24,432 nt of DNA from Nitrospira sp. (GTDB taxonomy: Bacteria > Nitrospirota > Nitrospiria > Nitrospirales > Nitrospiraceae). This document shows, piece by piece, positions 7,259 to 14,574 of the stretch. Each line of letters opens with the position of its first letter. The stretch's first letter is position 1. The stretch is from assembly GCA_020697375.1 (NCBI GenBank), contig JAJFBJ010000076.1, positions 1-24,432 of the forward strand, written 5' to 3'. Both the position numbers and the translations under genes were made by a program. The notes beneath the pieces are model-generated. The model saw nothing but the letters and a program-made list of their open reading frames with translations, had not been told where the DNA came from and did not search any database.

Positions 7259-8629
7259 TTAGGGTGCTGTCTCAGATTTCTGGCCCAGTAAGGCCGGTCG
7301 CGAAGGGATTTGCGTGAGTAAATCCGGGCGAGCTTGGAATATGCCGGCGATGCGCCGACCCATCGCATACACCAGGCCCCCCACCTGATTGCCCAGTATC
7401 AGACGGCCTACGACTCGACCCTCTTTGCCGGTGGCGACGAACTCGGCTGCCGGGGCCACGAGTCCATAGGGTGCGAGCTGGCCGGCTTGCTTGAGGACCC
7501 GTTCTTCCGCCGGAAGATTGACGATACGGCTCACGAGCAGGTCCGCCACGTCCTGGCGAATCTTGTCTGCCGGCTGATCTTCAAGCGCCCATTCGTTCTG
7601 CCTGCGAATGAGCGTATATTGTTCATCGCGGGTCTTGATGGTGAGCGTGGCTATTTCGTCGATTTCAACCCCGAGCAGCCGCTTGTCCTGGAAGGTAAAG
7701 AGATCCTTGGTCAGATCCTTGATGGCCGCAGGGTTGATTTTGTAAATGGGGCCGTCCGGCGTCGTCTGGGCATAGGCTTCTCCGCTGGCGGGATCCGGCT
7801 GATAGAGCCGGATCACTTGGTCGACACCGCCCGCATGCAGGCTGACTTTCAGCTTTGGTTTGGTCAATGATTTTGCGAGCGCATCCCGTTCCGGTCCCGG
7901 GTCGATGATCGCAAGCGCCTTCAAATCCTCCAGCCTGAACAGCAGGGACTGAACCTCTATCCGGTCGGCTTCGGCCTCGATGGGATACCGGATCTTCCAT
8001 TTCTTTTTCGGTTTTTCATCCTGTGCCGAGAACAGGATTTCGGTCGTGGGATAGGTAAGACGGAGTTGTTCCACGCCTTGCTGGCTGAACTGCAGCAACT
8101 CTTTGCGGCGTAATGACAATAGGGTTTTGTTCAGAAAGTCCTTTGGCGCCAGGTCAGTCAAAAGGACCGCCTGATCCGAGTTCCTGAGGACATAAAGGGT
8201 GGACGACAAGGGACCGGCATCGCCGATCGATAGGGTTTCTCCACGGGATCCGGCTCCAATCGTGAGAACCGTGGATGGATGTTCGAGGCCGAATGGAATC
8301 AACGAAGTCGGCCGCTCTTCGACAAGTCGCGAAACCTGTCCCGTGACCATGGCGCGGATCAGGGCCTGGACCTGTCGCTGGTCGGCATCGGTTTGAATCG
8401 GGGCTGTAATCGACCATGCCTGGCTTGCTGTTCGGGAGAGGACGACCTCGCCGGACTGACTGCGGACTGTCAACGAGGTGATCTCAGCCTCGTTGAATGG
8501 CAGAATTTGCTTGGCCTGGGTGGCGGTCGTTTCCTCGGTTCGTTGTTCGGGGAGTTCGACAAGATAGAGGTACAGGCCAAGTCCTGCGAATATGCCCGCC
8601 ATCAGTACCGTCGGCCAGTAGCGTACCAT
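7259..8629 (-). CDS. DUF4340 domain-containing membrane-anchored protein
   Basis: The 456-residue protein has one N-terminal transmembrane anchor (about residues 6-23). A long periplasmic region of repeated beta-rich modules follows, where phrases such as ITSLTVRSQSGEVVLSR, WSITAPIQTDADQ and SIGDAGPLSSTLYVLR are typical of DUF4340. It is the last gene of an apparent operon with a GldG-like protein, an ABC-2 permease and an ABC ATPase. DUF4340 proteins often accompany such GldG-type ABC systems. The function is unknown; the periplasmic domain may bind the substrate or partner of the transporter. It starts 4 nt after the stop of the GldG-like gene, with AAGG upstream. Confidence 0.85.
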   Translation of the reverse strand: MVRYWPTVLMAGIFAGLGLYLYLVELPEQRTEETTATQAKQILPFNEAEITSLTVRSQSGEVVLSRTASQAWSITAPIQTDADQRQVQALIRAMVTGQVSRLVEERPTSLIPFGLEHPSTVLTIGAGSRGETLSIGDAGPLSSTLYVLRNSDQAVLLTDLAPKDFLNKTLLSLRRKELLQFSQQGVEQLRLTYPTTEILFSAQDEKPKKKWKIRYPIEAEADRIEVQSLLFRLEDLKALAIIDPGPERDALAKSLTKPKLKVSLHAGGVDQVIRLYQPDPASGEAYAQTTPDGPIYKINPAAIKDLTKDLFTFQDKRLLGVEIDEIATLTIKTRDEQYTLIRRQNEWALEDQPADKIRQDVADLLVSRIVNLPAEERVLKQAGQLAPYGLVAPAAEFVATGKEGRVVGRLILGNQVGGLVYAMGRRIAGIFQARPDLLTQIPSRPALLGQKSETAP

Positions 8630-8633
8630 CGCC

Positions 8634-10163
8634 TTACAAACGACGCCGTTTCCGCCAGACCAGGAGCCCGCCGAGAACGGTCATCGCGGGAACAAGAATG
8701 ACCTGGACATACAGGAGAATGCGCTCCTGCAGCGGGTTGGGGACAAAGGGCCGGACGGCCGGATCTTTTGGAGTAAGCGAAATGAGATCGCGTTCTTCCG
8801 TGAGCCACCCGATGGCCCGTTGAAAGAAATCGCTGTTACCTGGGAAATTAATAAACCCGTTGCTGGCAAAAGAAGAGTTGCCGACGATGACCACGGCTGG
8901 TCTGGGCTTGCCTTCTTCCGGAGCTTGTTTGGGAGACAGGGCCGCTGCCAGAGCCAGCGGACCCTGCACATCTTCCTTGTCGTTGTAGCTGACGACCCGG
9001 CCTTTTATGTCAGTCTCAGCCCAACTGCGTGGCGATGTCCGCGCGAGTGGAACATAGTCCCACTCTTTCCCCTGGTCCTCATGGAAGACAAGGTGCCGAG
9101 AGAGTGGGAACAGCACAGCCGCGGTAAGCTCATGCGTAATCTCGTGATCGGTAAAGGTGCGGATCAGCAAGGCCGTCAGATCACCTTGCGCGAGACGGTC
9201 TTGCAGATCGACTAAGACGCCACGGCCAAGTTCGATGCCCCAAACATTCAGGAGATCGTCCATGTTGGACTGTGTGTCCGGATCGATCAGCACCATGAGG
9301 CGACCGCCCTTGGTCACATAGCTGTGAATGCGGTCCTTCTCCTCCTTGGTCAGCCCCCGGCGCGGCCCGGCAACGATCAGGACATCGGTATTCTCCGGTA
9401 CGGCGGATTCCTGAAGTAAACTGAGGCTGCCGATGTCGAATCCTTGTTTTTGCATCACTTCTTTCGTCAGCGCGAGGCCGCCGCGGTCTTTGTCTTCTAG
9501 GCTTCGCTCTCCGTGACCTTCTAAAAATACCAGCCGTTTCTTTGTGTCTTTGGAAACACGGAGCAAGGCGCCTGTGATTTCGACTTCGGCGGGAGAAGTG
9601 ATGCGAACTGATTGCGGGCCGCTTTCGAAGATGGCGATGTCGGTTCTGGTGATGCCGTAATTTTGCGCGACCTTCGGTTGGCGTTCGGGGTCGATGAACT
9701 GAATCGTCAACCTGGAGCTCGCCTGCCGATAACTGTCGAAGCGTTCTTTGTAGCTCTGATAGCCTGGGTCTTTTTCCCTGGTGAAGACGGTAATGTTGAC
9801 GTCTCTGGGCAGATTGCGAAGGACTCGATGAGTTTCCGGCGCCAGCGTATAGTTTTGATTCTCGGAAAAATCCCAGCGGACCGAATGGCGGGCCGCGAGA
9901 AAATTCACAATGGCCAGAATGGCGATAAAAAGCACGATCATGAGCGCACTGTTCGCGCCCATGCGAGTCGATCGTTTGGCCGTAAAGGCTTTAAGACGCC
10001 CGAAGTGAGTCGCAAAAAACCACACGAGGCATGCCAAAGCCGACACTTCAAGGAGGGTGACGAGCCAGAGCTTGTCGGGTACCAAAGAATAGGCAACCAA
10101 GCCTGCTATGGCCAGAGCGGTCCCGATGACTCCGATGGGAAAGGGTTTGGGTGTCACTTCCAT
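8634..10163 (-). CDS. GldG-like ABC transport auxiliary protein
   Basis: This 509-residue protein has three N-terminal transmembrane segments (about 8-28, 33-52 and 70-92), a large extracytoplasmic region, and a C-terminal transmembrane segment (about 482-503) ending in KRRRL. The region after TM3 (VRWDFSENQNYTLAPETHRVLRNL) and the IDPE, FLEGHGE, DVLIVAGP and LMVLIDPD motifs are typical of the ABC_transp_aux/GldG family. In Bacteroidota, GldG works with GldA and GldF in gliding; homologs occur widely in non-gliding bacteria, and no other gliding gene is seen here. The start overlaps the end of the permease gene by 10 nt, indicating translational coupling. Confidence 0.85.
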   Translation of the reverse strand: MEVTPKPFPIGVIGTALAIAGLVAYSLVPDKLWLVTLLEVSALACLVWFFATHFGRLKAFTAKRSTRMGANSALMIVLFIAILAIVNFLAARHSVRWDFSENQNYTLAPETHRVLRNLPRDVNITVFTREKDPGYQSYKERFDSYRQASSRLTIQFIDPERQPKVAQNYGITRTDIAIFESGPQSVRITSPAEVEITGALLRVSKDTKKRLVFLEGHGERSLEDKDRGGLALTKEVMQKQGFDIGSLSLLQESAVPENTDVLIVAGPRRGLTKEEKDRIHSYVTKGGRLMVLIDPDTQSNMDDLLNVWGIELGRGVLVDLQDRLAQGDLTALLIRTFTDHEITHELTAAVLFPLSRHLVFHEDQGKEWDYVPLARTSPRSWAETDIKGRVVSYNDKEDVQGPLALAAALSPKQAPEEGKPRPAVVIVGNSSFASNGFINFPGNSDFFQRAIGWLTEERDLISLTPKDPAVRPFVPNPLQERILLYVQVILVPAMTVLGGLLVWRKRRRL

Positions 10164-10924
10164 CGCGAAGAATCCACGACACGGTGGGCGAGAAACAGCA
10201 TCAGTGTGGTTCCGCTCGCGTAATAGACCAGGTCTTTGGTGTCGACGAGGCCGCGAACGAGATGATCAAAATGTTCCATGAACGATAGATAGGAAACCAC
10301 ATTGCCCGCCGGGGTATCTCCCAAGAGTGAACCGAGCCCCGCCAGCAGCCAGCACATCAAGAGCAGGCCGAAGCTGGTAAAGGCAGCGACGATTTGATTT
10401 TCCGTGATGGAAGAGGCGAAGAGGCCGACGGCGAGGAAGAGCCCGCCGAGGAGCGCCAGCCCGAGATAGCCGGTTAGGACCGGATACCAGTCAAAATCGC
10501 TGAAAAGCGCCAGAGTAAGCGGCGCCAGAGTGGTCACCGCCAACATCCCGATAAACACAAGATAGACGCTGATGAATTTGCCGATGATGATGTCGCTGAT
10601 TCGCACCGGGGCAGTCATCAAAAACTCGAAGGTGCGAAGTTTCCGCTCCTCGGCGAGGAGCCGCATGGTCAGGATAGGCAGGATCAACAGCAAGACGAAC
10701 CGCATGCTGGCAAACAGGTTGCGAAAAACTAAATCGTTCAGATTGATCTGCGCCATGCCTCCCTGCATCTGCATCAACTGAATGGCTTGGGCGCCGGTAA
10801 AGACAATATAGAGGTAGGCCAGGAAGCCGAAGGTCAGCAGGAATACGCCCCCGACCACATAGACGATCGGTGAGACGAAATAGGATCGCAGTTCCTTTTC
10901 GATAATGGCTTGAACGGGCGCCAT
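10154..10924 (-). CDS. ABC-2 type permease, GldF-like
   Basis: This 256-residue integral membrane protein has about six transmembrane segments. It opens with IIEKELRSYFVSPIVYVVGGVFL, the usual start of GldF/NosY-type permeases. The cytoplasmic loop RLLAEERKLRTFEFLMTAPV is the coupling-helix region of the family. It should form the membrane pore with the ATPase encoded 3 nt upstream, and work with the GldG-like and DUF4340 proteins encoded downstream. It has no strong ribosome binding site, so coupling to the ATPase gene is likely. Confidence 0.85.
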   Translation of the reverse strand: MAPVQAIIEKELRSYFVSPIVYVVGGVFLLTFGFLAYLYIVFTGAQAIQLMQMQGGMAQINLNDLVFRNLFASMRFVLLLILPILTMRLLAEERKLRTFEFLMTAPVRISDIIIGKFISVYLVFIGMLAVTTLAPLTLALFSDFDWYPVLTGYLGLALLGGLFLAVGLFASSITENQIVAAFTSFGLLLMCWLLAGLGSLLGDTPAGNVVSYLSFMEHFDHLVRGLVDTKDLVYYASGTTLMLFLAHRVVDSSRWK

Positions 10925-10927
10925 AAG

Positions 10928-11896
10928 TCAGTGTTGTTCGCTCTCTTTAGCCCTGTTCAGTTCAGGCGGGTCGTCTTCATGTTGAGTCAGTCGTAAGAAG
11001 ACATCTTCCAGGGTCATGGAGACGGGTTTCATTTCAAGCAATCCCCAATCCTGTCCGACCGCAAATCGTGCCAACTCTTCCCGGATATCGTCGCCCAGCG
11101 CACATTCGATGAGAAAGGTGCGGGGGTCGGGAGTCGTCAGGATATGTTCCACTCCGGCGACATCTCGGAACCGGTCGAGCACGTCGGCCGGAGGAGTTTT
11201 AAGGGTCACGCTGATTTTTTCCGACCGTCGCAGCCGTGCTGACAATTGGTCCGGCGTATCTTCGGCCACGATTCGCCCGCCGTTGATGATGACTACGCGC
11301 TGGCAGACGGCGGTCGCTTCCGGAAGAATATGGGTGCTCAAAATGACCGAGTGTGACCCGGCCAAGCTCTTGATCAATTCACGAATCTCGATAATTTGTT
11401 TGGGGTCGAGGCCGACCGTGGGCTCATCCAGAATCAGGACGAGCGGATCATGGATCAGCGCTTGAGCAAGGCCGACCCGCTGGCGATATCCTCGTGACAG
11501 GTTGGCAATGAGCCTCTTCCGGACGGATCCCAGAGAAAGGCGTTCGGTGACGCGATCCATCCCCGTTGTCAGGTCCGCACCGCTGAGCCCTCGGAGCTTG
11601 CCCACGAAAGAAAGATATTCGAATACGGTGAGTTCCTGATACACCGGAGGATTCTCAGGAAGGTAGCCGATTCGTTTCTTGACCTCGTCGGGTTGGTCCG
11701 CGCAATCGAAGCCCGCGACGTGCGCCGAACCTTCCGTGGCCGGCATGAAGCAGGTCAGGATGCGCATGCTTGTGGTTTTGCCTGCGCCATTCGGGCCGAG
11801 GAACGCTAGAATCTCACCTTTTTCGACTCGAAAGGTGACGCGGTCGATCGCGGTGAGGTTCCCATACCGTTTTGTGATGTTGCGAACTTCGATCAT
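10928..11896 (-). CDS. ABC transporter ATP-binding protein, GldA-like
   Basis: The 322-residue cytoplasmic ATPase has Walker A GPNGAGKTT (34-42), the signature LSRGYRQ (133-139), Walker B LVLILDEPT (152-160) and the switch histidine at 189. The C-terminal extension of about 100 residues is the domain seen in GldA/CcmA-type exporters. It is the first gene of the four-gene operon and energises the ABC-2 permease. The start MIEVRNITKRYG is the family's usual one, but no ribosome binding site is visible before it; the nearest purine-rich bases lie on the wrong strand. A promoter and palindrome upstream are reported separately. Confidence 0.9.
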   Translation of the reverse strand: MIEVRNITKRYGNLTAIDRVTFRVEKGEILAFLGPNGAGKTTSMRILTCFMPATEGSAHVAGFDCADQPDEVKKRIGYLPENPPVYQELTVFEYLSFVGKLRGLSGADLTTGMDRVTERLSLGSVRKRLIANLSRGYRQRVGLAQALIHDPLVLILDEPTVGLDPKQIIEIRELIKSLAGSHSVILSTHILPEATAVCQRVVIINGGRIVAEDTPDQLSARLRRSEKISVTLKTPPADVLDRFRDVAGVEHILTTPDPRTFLIECALGDDIREELARFAVGQDWGLLEMKPVSMTLEDVFLRLTQHEDDPPELNRAKESEQH

Positions 11897-11958
11897 GCAG
11901 TCGAACTGGAGGGCTGGATGGATCTGATTCCCGCTGTGCGTTGATATGGTCGCGTGGC

Positions 11959-11970
11959 GTGAAAATTCAC
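11959..11970. promoter_or_regulatory. GTGAA-N2-TTCAC palindrome at the ABC operon start point
   Basis: This perfect palindrome has 5-bp arms around AA. It sits 5-16 nt downstream of the minus-strand -10 hexamer at 11975-11980, so it overlaps the expected transcription start, a usual place for a repressor operator. No regulator is encoded nearby. Confidence 0.4.
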
Positions 11971-11974
11971 ACCG

Positions 11975-12003
11975 ATCATACCGACAGCCTTCGATGCAGT
12001 CAA
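11975..12003 (-). promoter_or_regulatory. Sigma70-type promoter of the ABC (GldAFG-like) operon
   Basis: On the minus strand, TTGACT (12003-11998) and TATGAT (11980-11975) are separated by exactly 17 nt. Each differs from consensus at one base. Transcription would begin near 11967, giving a leader of about 70 nt before the ATPase start at 11896. Confidence 0.65.
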
Positions 12004-12056
12004 GAGAGGCGCGCGCTCATCCGGTTCGTGGCGAAGGGGAACACCCTTAGTTCGGC

Positions 12057-12085
12057 TTTACACTATGTCTAGTACCTGCTAAAGT
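12057..12085 (+). promoter_or_regulatory. Possible sigma70-type promoter for the 12171 gene
   Basis: TTTACA (12057-12062) and TAAAGT (12080-12085) are 17 nt apart, matching consensus at five and four bases. An alternative -10, TATACA at 12111-12116, has no good -35. The two promoters of this intergenic region would be divergent. Confidence 0.4.
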
Positions 12086-12113
12086 TCCGCCACTTTTTAT
12101 CGAGCTGCTCTAT

Positions 12114-12149
12114 ACAACCTACGAGCAAAGAACAACCGACGAGCAAAGA
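12114..12149 (+). repeat. Tandem 18-bp direct repeat in a 5' leader
   Basis: Two adjacent 18-bp units (12114-12131 and 12132-12149) differ at one base, T versus G at the seventh position. The core ACGAGCAAAGA is identical. They lie just upstream of the start codon at 12171, in the untranslated leader or at the promoter. Confidence 0.7.
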
Positions 12150-12170
12150 GTTTTACTGTCGAGGCGCGCA

Positions 12171-12536
12171 ATGAATCAGCCGCGATCGGGCTTGCTAACC
12201 CTATTAGTGATGGGCGCCTTGCTCTGTCTGTCTGTGTCCGGACTTGGAACCAAGTTCAGTGCCGCTCATGCCGCGAATATCACCCTGTATGAGATAACAG
12301 GGACGGTCGAAGCCCTCGACGCGAAAACGGATCCCCCCGTCATCCTCCTCAAGAGCCTGTCAAAAACCAAAGAAGAACTCGTCGTTGGAGCGGTGATTAA
12401 GCAGGGCGCAATGATCACGAGAGGTACCCAACGAATAGGGCTCGATCATATCCGTTCGGGAGATAGCGTGACCTTGAAGTATGTGAAGGGCCGGGATGGT
12501 CTCACCGTTCGATCGATTATGCTTCATCGTGAATGA
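12171..12536 (+). CDS. Small exported protein of unknown function
   Basis: This 121-residue protein has a signal peptide (hydrophobic about 8-24) with a likely cleavage site near AHAA (about residues 32-35). The remaining 85 residues form a beta-rich sequence (ITGTVEALDAKTDPPVILLK, then DHIRSGDSVTLKYV), suggesting a small beta-barrel, perhaps OB-like. I do not recognise a family. The ribosome binding site is weak (GAGG about 8 nt from the ATG). The next gene follows after 51 nt and may be co-transcribed. Confidence 0.65.
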   Translation: MNQPRSGLLTLLVMGALLCLSVSGLGTKFSAAHAANITLYEITGTVEALDAKTDPPVILLKSLSKTKEELVVGAVIKQGAMITRGTQRIGLDHIRSGDSVTLKYVKGRDGLTVRSIMLHRE

Positions 12537-12587
12537 AACCAACGGTATTAGAGCAATGCGTTACTCACAAGGAGGTAGAGAAATCCT

Positions 12588-13247
12588 ATGATTCGACAGC
12601 ATGTGGTGCGAGGGATATCTGCGCCGATGACCGTCGGGTTGCTGCTCCTGCTAGGCTGCTCCGGGAAAGGAGACATCATCCCAATGAACCTCACCCCAAA
12701 GCCGCCCAAAGACAGCAACGGCACCAGCCAGGTAGTCAAACCCTTGAGAGGTCCCCGGGTGACGGTGACACCGTTTGAAGATGGACGGGCTGATCGGACC
12801 AAGGTGGGCAGCCGAAATTCGACGTGGGGAGGCGAAACGTATTTTAACGTTTCAACCGGCAGTGCAGGAGAAGAAACGGCTCAGGCGTTTGCTGACTTTC
12901 TAAAGCGTAAAGGCTGGCAGGCTCAGTATGCGAAGAGTGCTCCACCGGTGGATGAAAATGGCCCTGATGTGGTGCTTTCCGGAAAAATACTGGAATTGAC
13001 GGTCAATGCCAAGCGTGGCATCATGCTTACGGATATTGAAGCCAGAAGCAAGCTGGTGATTCATGCGAGCAATCGTGAAGATGATAGTTCTCTCTCAAGG
13101 ACGGACGCTCATTCAGGCAGCCATGACAATGTGTTCTGGTTTGAACCTCAGGACGGTGAGGAGATGCTCACGGAAGTACTCCAAAAGAATTTCGAGCGTT
13201 TTGTCATGAATACCAAATTTGAGGATCGGGCAATTCGGTTTCGCTAG
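12588..13247 (+). CDS. YajG-like lipoprotein
   Basis: The 219-residue protein has a signal peptide with lipobox LLGC (Cys24) and a Pro/Asn-rich linker (about 32-55). A domain starts with GPRVTVTPFEDGRADRTKVGSR. That opening, the later PDVVLSGKILELTVN segment and the C-terminal LQKNFERFVMN resemble the YajG/lipoprotein_16 pattern, in which each protein presents a short beta-alpha domain at the outer membrane. The match is from memory and moderate. An AAGGAGG site is present but 12 nt from the ATG, longer than usual. The molecular function is unknown. Confidence 0.65.
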   Translation: MIRQHVVRGISAPMTVGLLLLLGCSGKGDIIPMNLTPKPPKDSNGTSQVVKPLRGPRVTVTPFEDGRADRTKVGSRNSTWGGETYFNVSTGSAGEETAQAFADFLKRKGWQAQYAKSAPPVDENGPDVVLSGKILELTVNAKRGIMLTDIEARSKLVIHASNREDDSSLSRTDAHSGSHDNVFWFEPQDGEEMLTEVLQKNFERFVMNTKFEDRAIRFR

Positions 13248-13270
13248 CCTAGGGTGCATTCCTTCGGCTT

Positions 13271-13288
13271 GGCATGAGATCTTATGCC
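13271..13288. repeat. 18-bp near-perfect palindrome
   Basis: GGCATGAGATCTTATGCC reads the same on both strands apart from one symmetric mismatch. It starts 24 nt after the YajG-like gene. It may be an operator or, as RNA, a hairpin ending that transcript; no T-run follows directly. Confidence 0.4.
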
Positions 13289-13486
13289 ATCTTGTCAGAG
13301 TCTTTAGCCATTACTCGGCTTGAGGCCATGCTCTGGTTTTGAAGGCGTGAACCCTTTCATCCTTGGGATCGTTTGTCCCATGCGGTGAAAGTGGGCTTTC
13401 CTGTTTCATTGATAGCTGGATTTCTGTACCTTTCGTAGGGAGCGTCGCTACGCGAACGGTATTGTGTCCGGATGGAATCCTTCGTA

Positions 13487-13509
13487 GCCTGATTTTGGCG
13501 GTCAGGCTT
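13487..13509 (+). other. Small hairpin upstream of rlpA
   Basis: GCCTGA (13487-13492) and TCAGGC (13502-13507) pair around a 9-nt loop, followed by only two T. It lies 18 nt before the rlpA start. It could be a weak terminator or leader structure. The rest of the 279-nt gap (13248-13526) shows nothing else clear. Confidence 0.3.
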
Positions 13510-13526
13510 TCACACGAGGTGCTTCT

Positions 13527-14186
13527 ATGGAAAAGATCTTCCGGAACCCTTCTCAGGTCAAATCGGGATACGCAATTGTTCCCTTGGCCGGTTGCCTTTT
13601 GTTGAGCGCCTGTTCTTCGCTGCCAAAAGGCGAACTGTCTCTTGACCTAGGAATCAAGGATCGAGGAGTGGCCTCCTGGTATGGAAAGGAATTCCATGGA
13701 AAGGTCGCGGCGAATGGCGAAGTGTTTGATATGACTGCTTATACTGCGGCCCATCGAAAGTTGCCACTGGGATGCCTGGTTCGTGTGATCAATTTGAACA
13801 ATGGGAAGTCAGTTCAAGTGAGGGTAAATGATCGAGGTCCATATGTGCCAGGACGAATGCTGGATCTCTCTTATGCCGCCGCCCGGGAAATCGGCATGGT
13901 GGAGTCCGGTACTACAGCGGTACAGATCGAAGTGATTGGAAACCATCGCCCTGTGGTGCCTGTTCCCGTTGCAAAAGTTGCCACTGTGGCGGGAACTCTG
14001 TTGAACACTAATGTGTCTAGGGTGAGAGCGCAAAGTCGGTCGATAGGAGCGTTTGAAGCGCCTGATGTCCCCGTTCGAATGATGCCTCAAGAAGCCCTAT
14101 ACGTGCGACGCGAACGTCGCATTGGTAGCATGCTGGCGAATGACCACACAGCGCACAATACGATCCCGATGCTGATAGTGTCTTAG
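13527..14186 (+). CDS. rlpA: RlpA family septal-ring lytic transglycosylase lipoprotein
   Basis: This 219-residue protein has a signal peptide with lipobox LSAC (Cys29) and a double-psi beta-barrel (about 45-125). Visible motifs are GVASWYGKEFHGKVAANGE, LPLGCLVRV and VRVNDRGPYVPGRMLDLS. The residues matching the catalytic set of Pseudomonas RlpA are present: Glu65 in NGEVFD, His76 in AAHRKLP and Asp102 in VNDRGP. RlpA cleaves glycan strands lacking stem peptides and helps daughter cells separate. The C-terminal SPOR domain common in the family is missing; instead about 80 Arg/Val-rich residues of unknown fold follow, so septal targeting must differ. The start is supported by GAGGTG 5 nt before the ATG. 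Confidence 0.88.
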   Translation: MEKIFRNPSQVKSGYAIVPLAGCLLLSACSSLPKGELSLDLGIKDRGVASWYGKEFHGKVAANGEVFDMTAYTAAHRKLPLGCLVRVINLNNGKSVQVRVNDRGPYVPGRMLDLSYAAAREIGMVESGTTAVQIEVIGNHRPVVPVPVAKVATVAGTLLNTNVSRVRAQSRSIGAFEAPDVPVRMMPQEALYVRRERRIGSMLANDHTAHNTIPMLIVS

Positions 14187-14210
14187 CCGGCAGACAGCAC
14201 AGTCCGTTAG

Positions 14211-14240
14211 TTGACACTCCCTCACGCACTTCTTTAAACT
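14211..14240 (+). promoter_or_regulatory. Sigma70-type promoter before small basic protein gene
   Basis: A perfect -35 TTGACA (14211-14216) is followed 18 nt later by TAAACT (14235-14240, four of six consensus bases). Transcription would start about 65 nt upstream of the ATG at 14311. Confidence 0.5.
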
Positions 14241-14310
14241 GTATGATCCAGGAAGGTGGAGATGTCCTCACCACTCATTGTTGTCGATTTTAATCGTTGG
14301 AGAGAGTTGA

Positions 14311-14514
14311 ATGGCAAAGAAGCCGACCGGTGAATCAGACGAAATCAGACTCAAAAAGAAAATCGCAACGCAAGTAACTGATGAAAAAAAACTTTCAGGG
14401 GACCCGGTTGCGCGTTCATTGCGCAAACGACTTAAGCGTGTACAGCGAAAGCAACGAGCGCTTGCTTTGAGAAAGAAACATGCAGCCGGAAAACAGGTCC
14501 AAAGTAAACCGTAA
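14311..14514 (+). CDS. Small basic protein of unknown function
   Basis: This 67-residue protein is very rich in Lys and Arg, mainly in the second half (SLRKRLKRVQRKQRALALRKKH), and is probably helical. It has no signal peptide or recognised domain. A nucleic-acid or ribosome association would suit the composition but is only a guess. A promoter lies upstream and GGAGAG precedes the ATG. A 102-residue frame on the opposite strand (14268-14576) covers it but lacks such support. The next gene starts 60 nt downstream. Confidence 0.6.
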   Translation: MAKKPTGESDEIRLKKKIATQVTDEKKLSGDPVARSLRKRLKRVQRKQRALALRKKHAAGKQVQSKP

Positions 14515-14539
14515 GGTTCTGGGCCTTGATTGGCGCGAA

Positions 14540-14565
14540 TGCTATAACACCCTTGCGAAACAAGG
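14540..14565 (+). promoter_or_regulatory. Extended -10 promoter and leader hairpin of HEAT gene
   Basis: TG-C-TATAAC (14540-14548) is an extended -10 element with no good -35, so initiation would fall near 14555. Overlapping it, CCTTG-CGAAA-CAAGG (14551-14565) can form a 5-bp hairpin whose right arm holds part of the ribosome binding site AAGGAAG. The hairpin matters only if transcription starts at or before 14551. Confidence 0.35.
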
Positions 14566-14574
14566 AAGATTGCC

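Noticed and set aside
13363..13605. 80-codon plus-strand frame before rlpA
   Set aside because: It overlaps the rlpA signal peptide in another frame and has no ribosome binding site.
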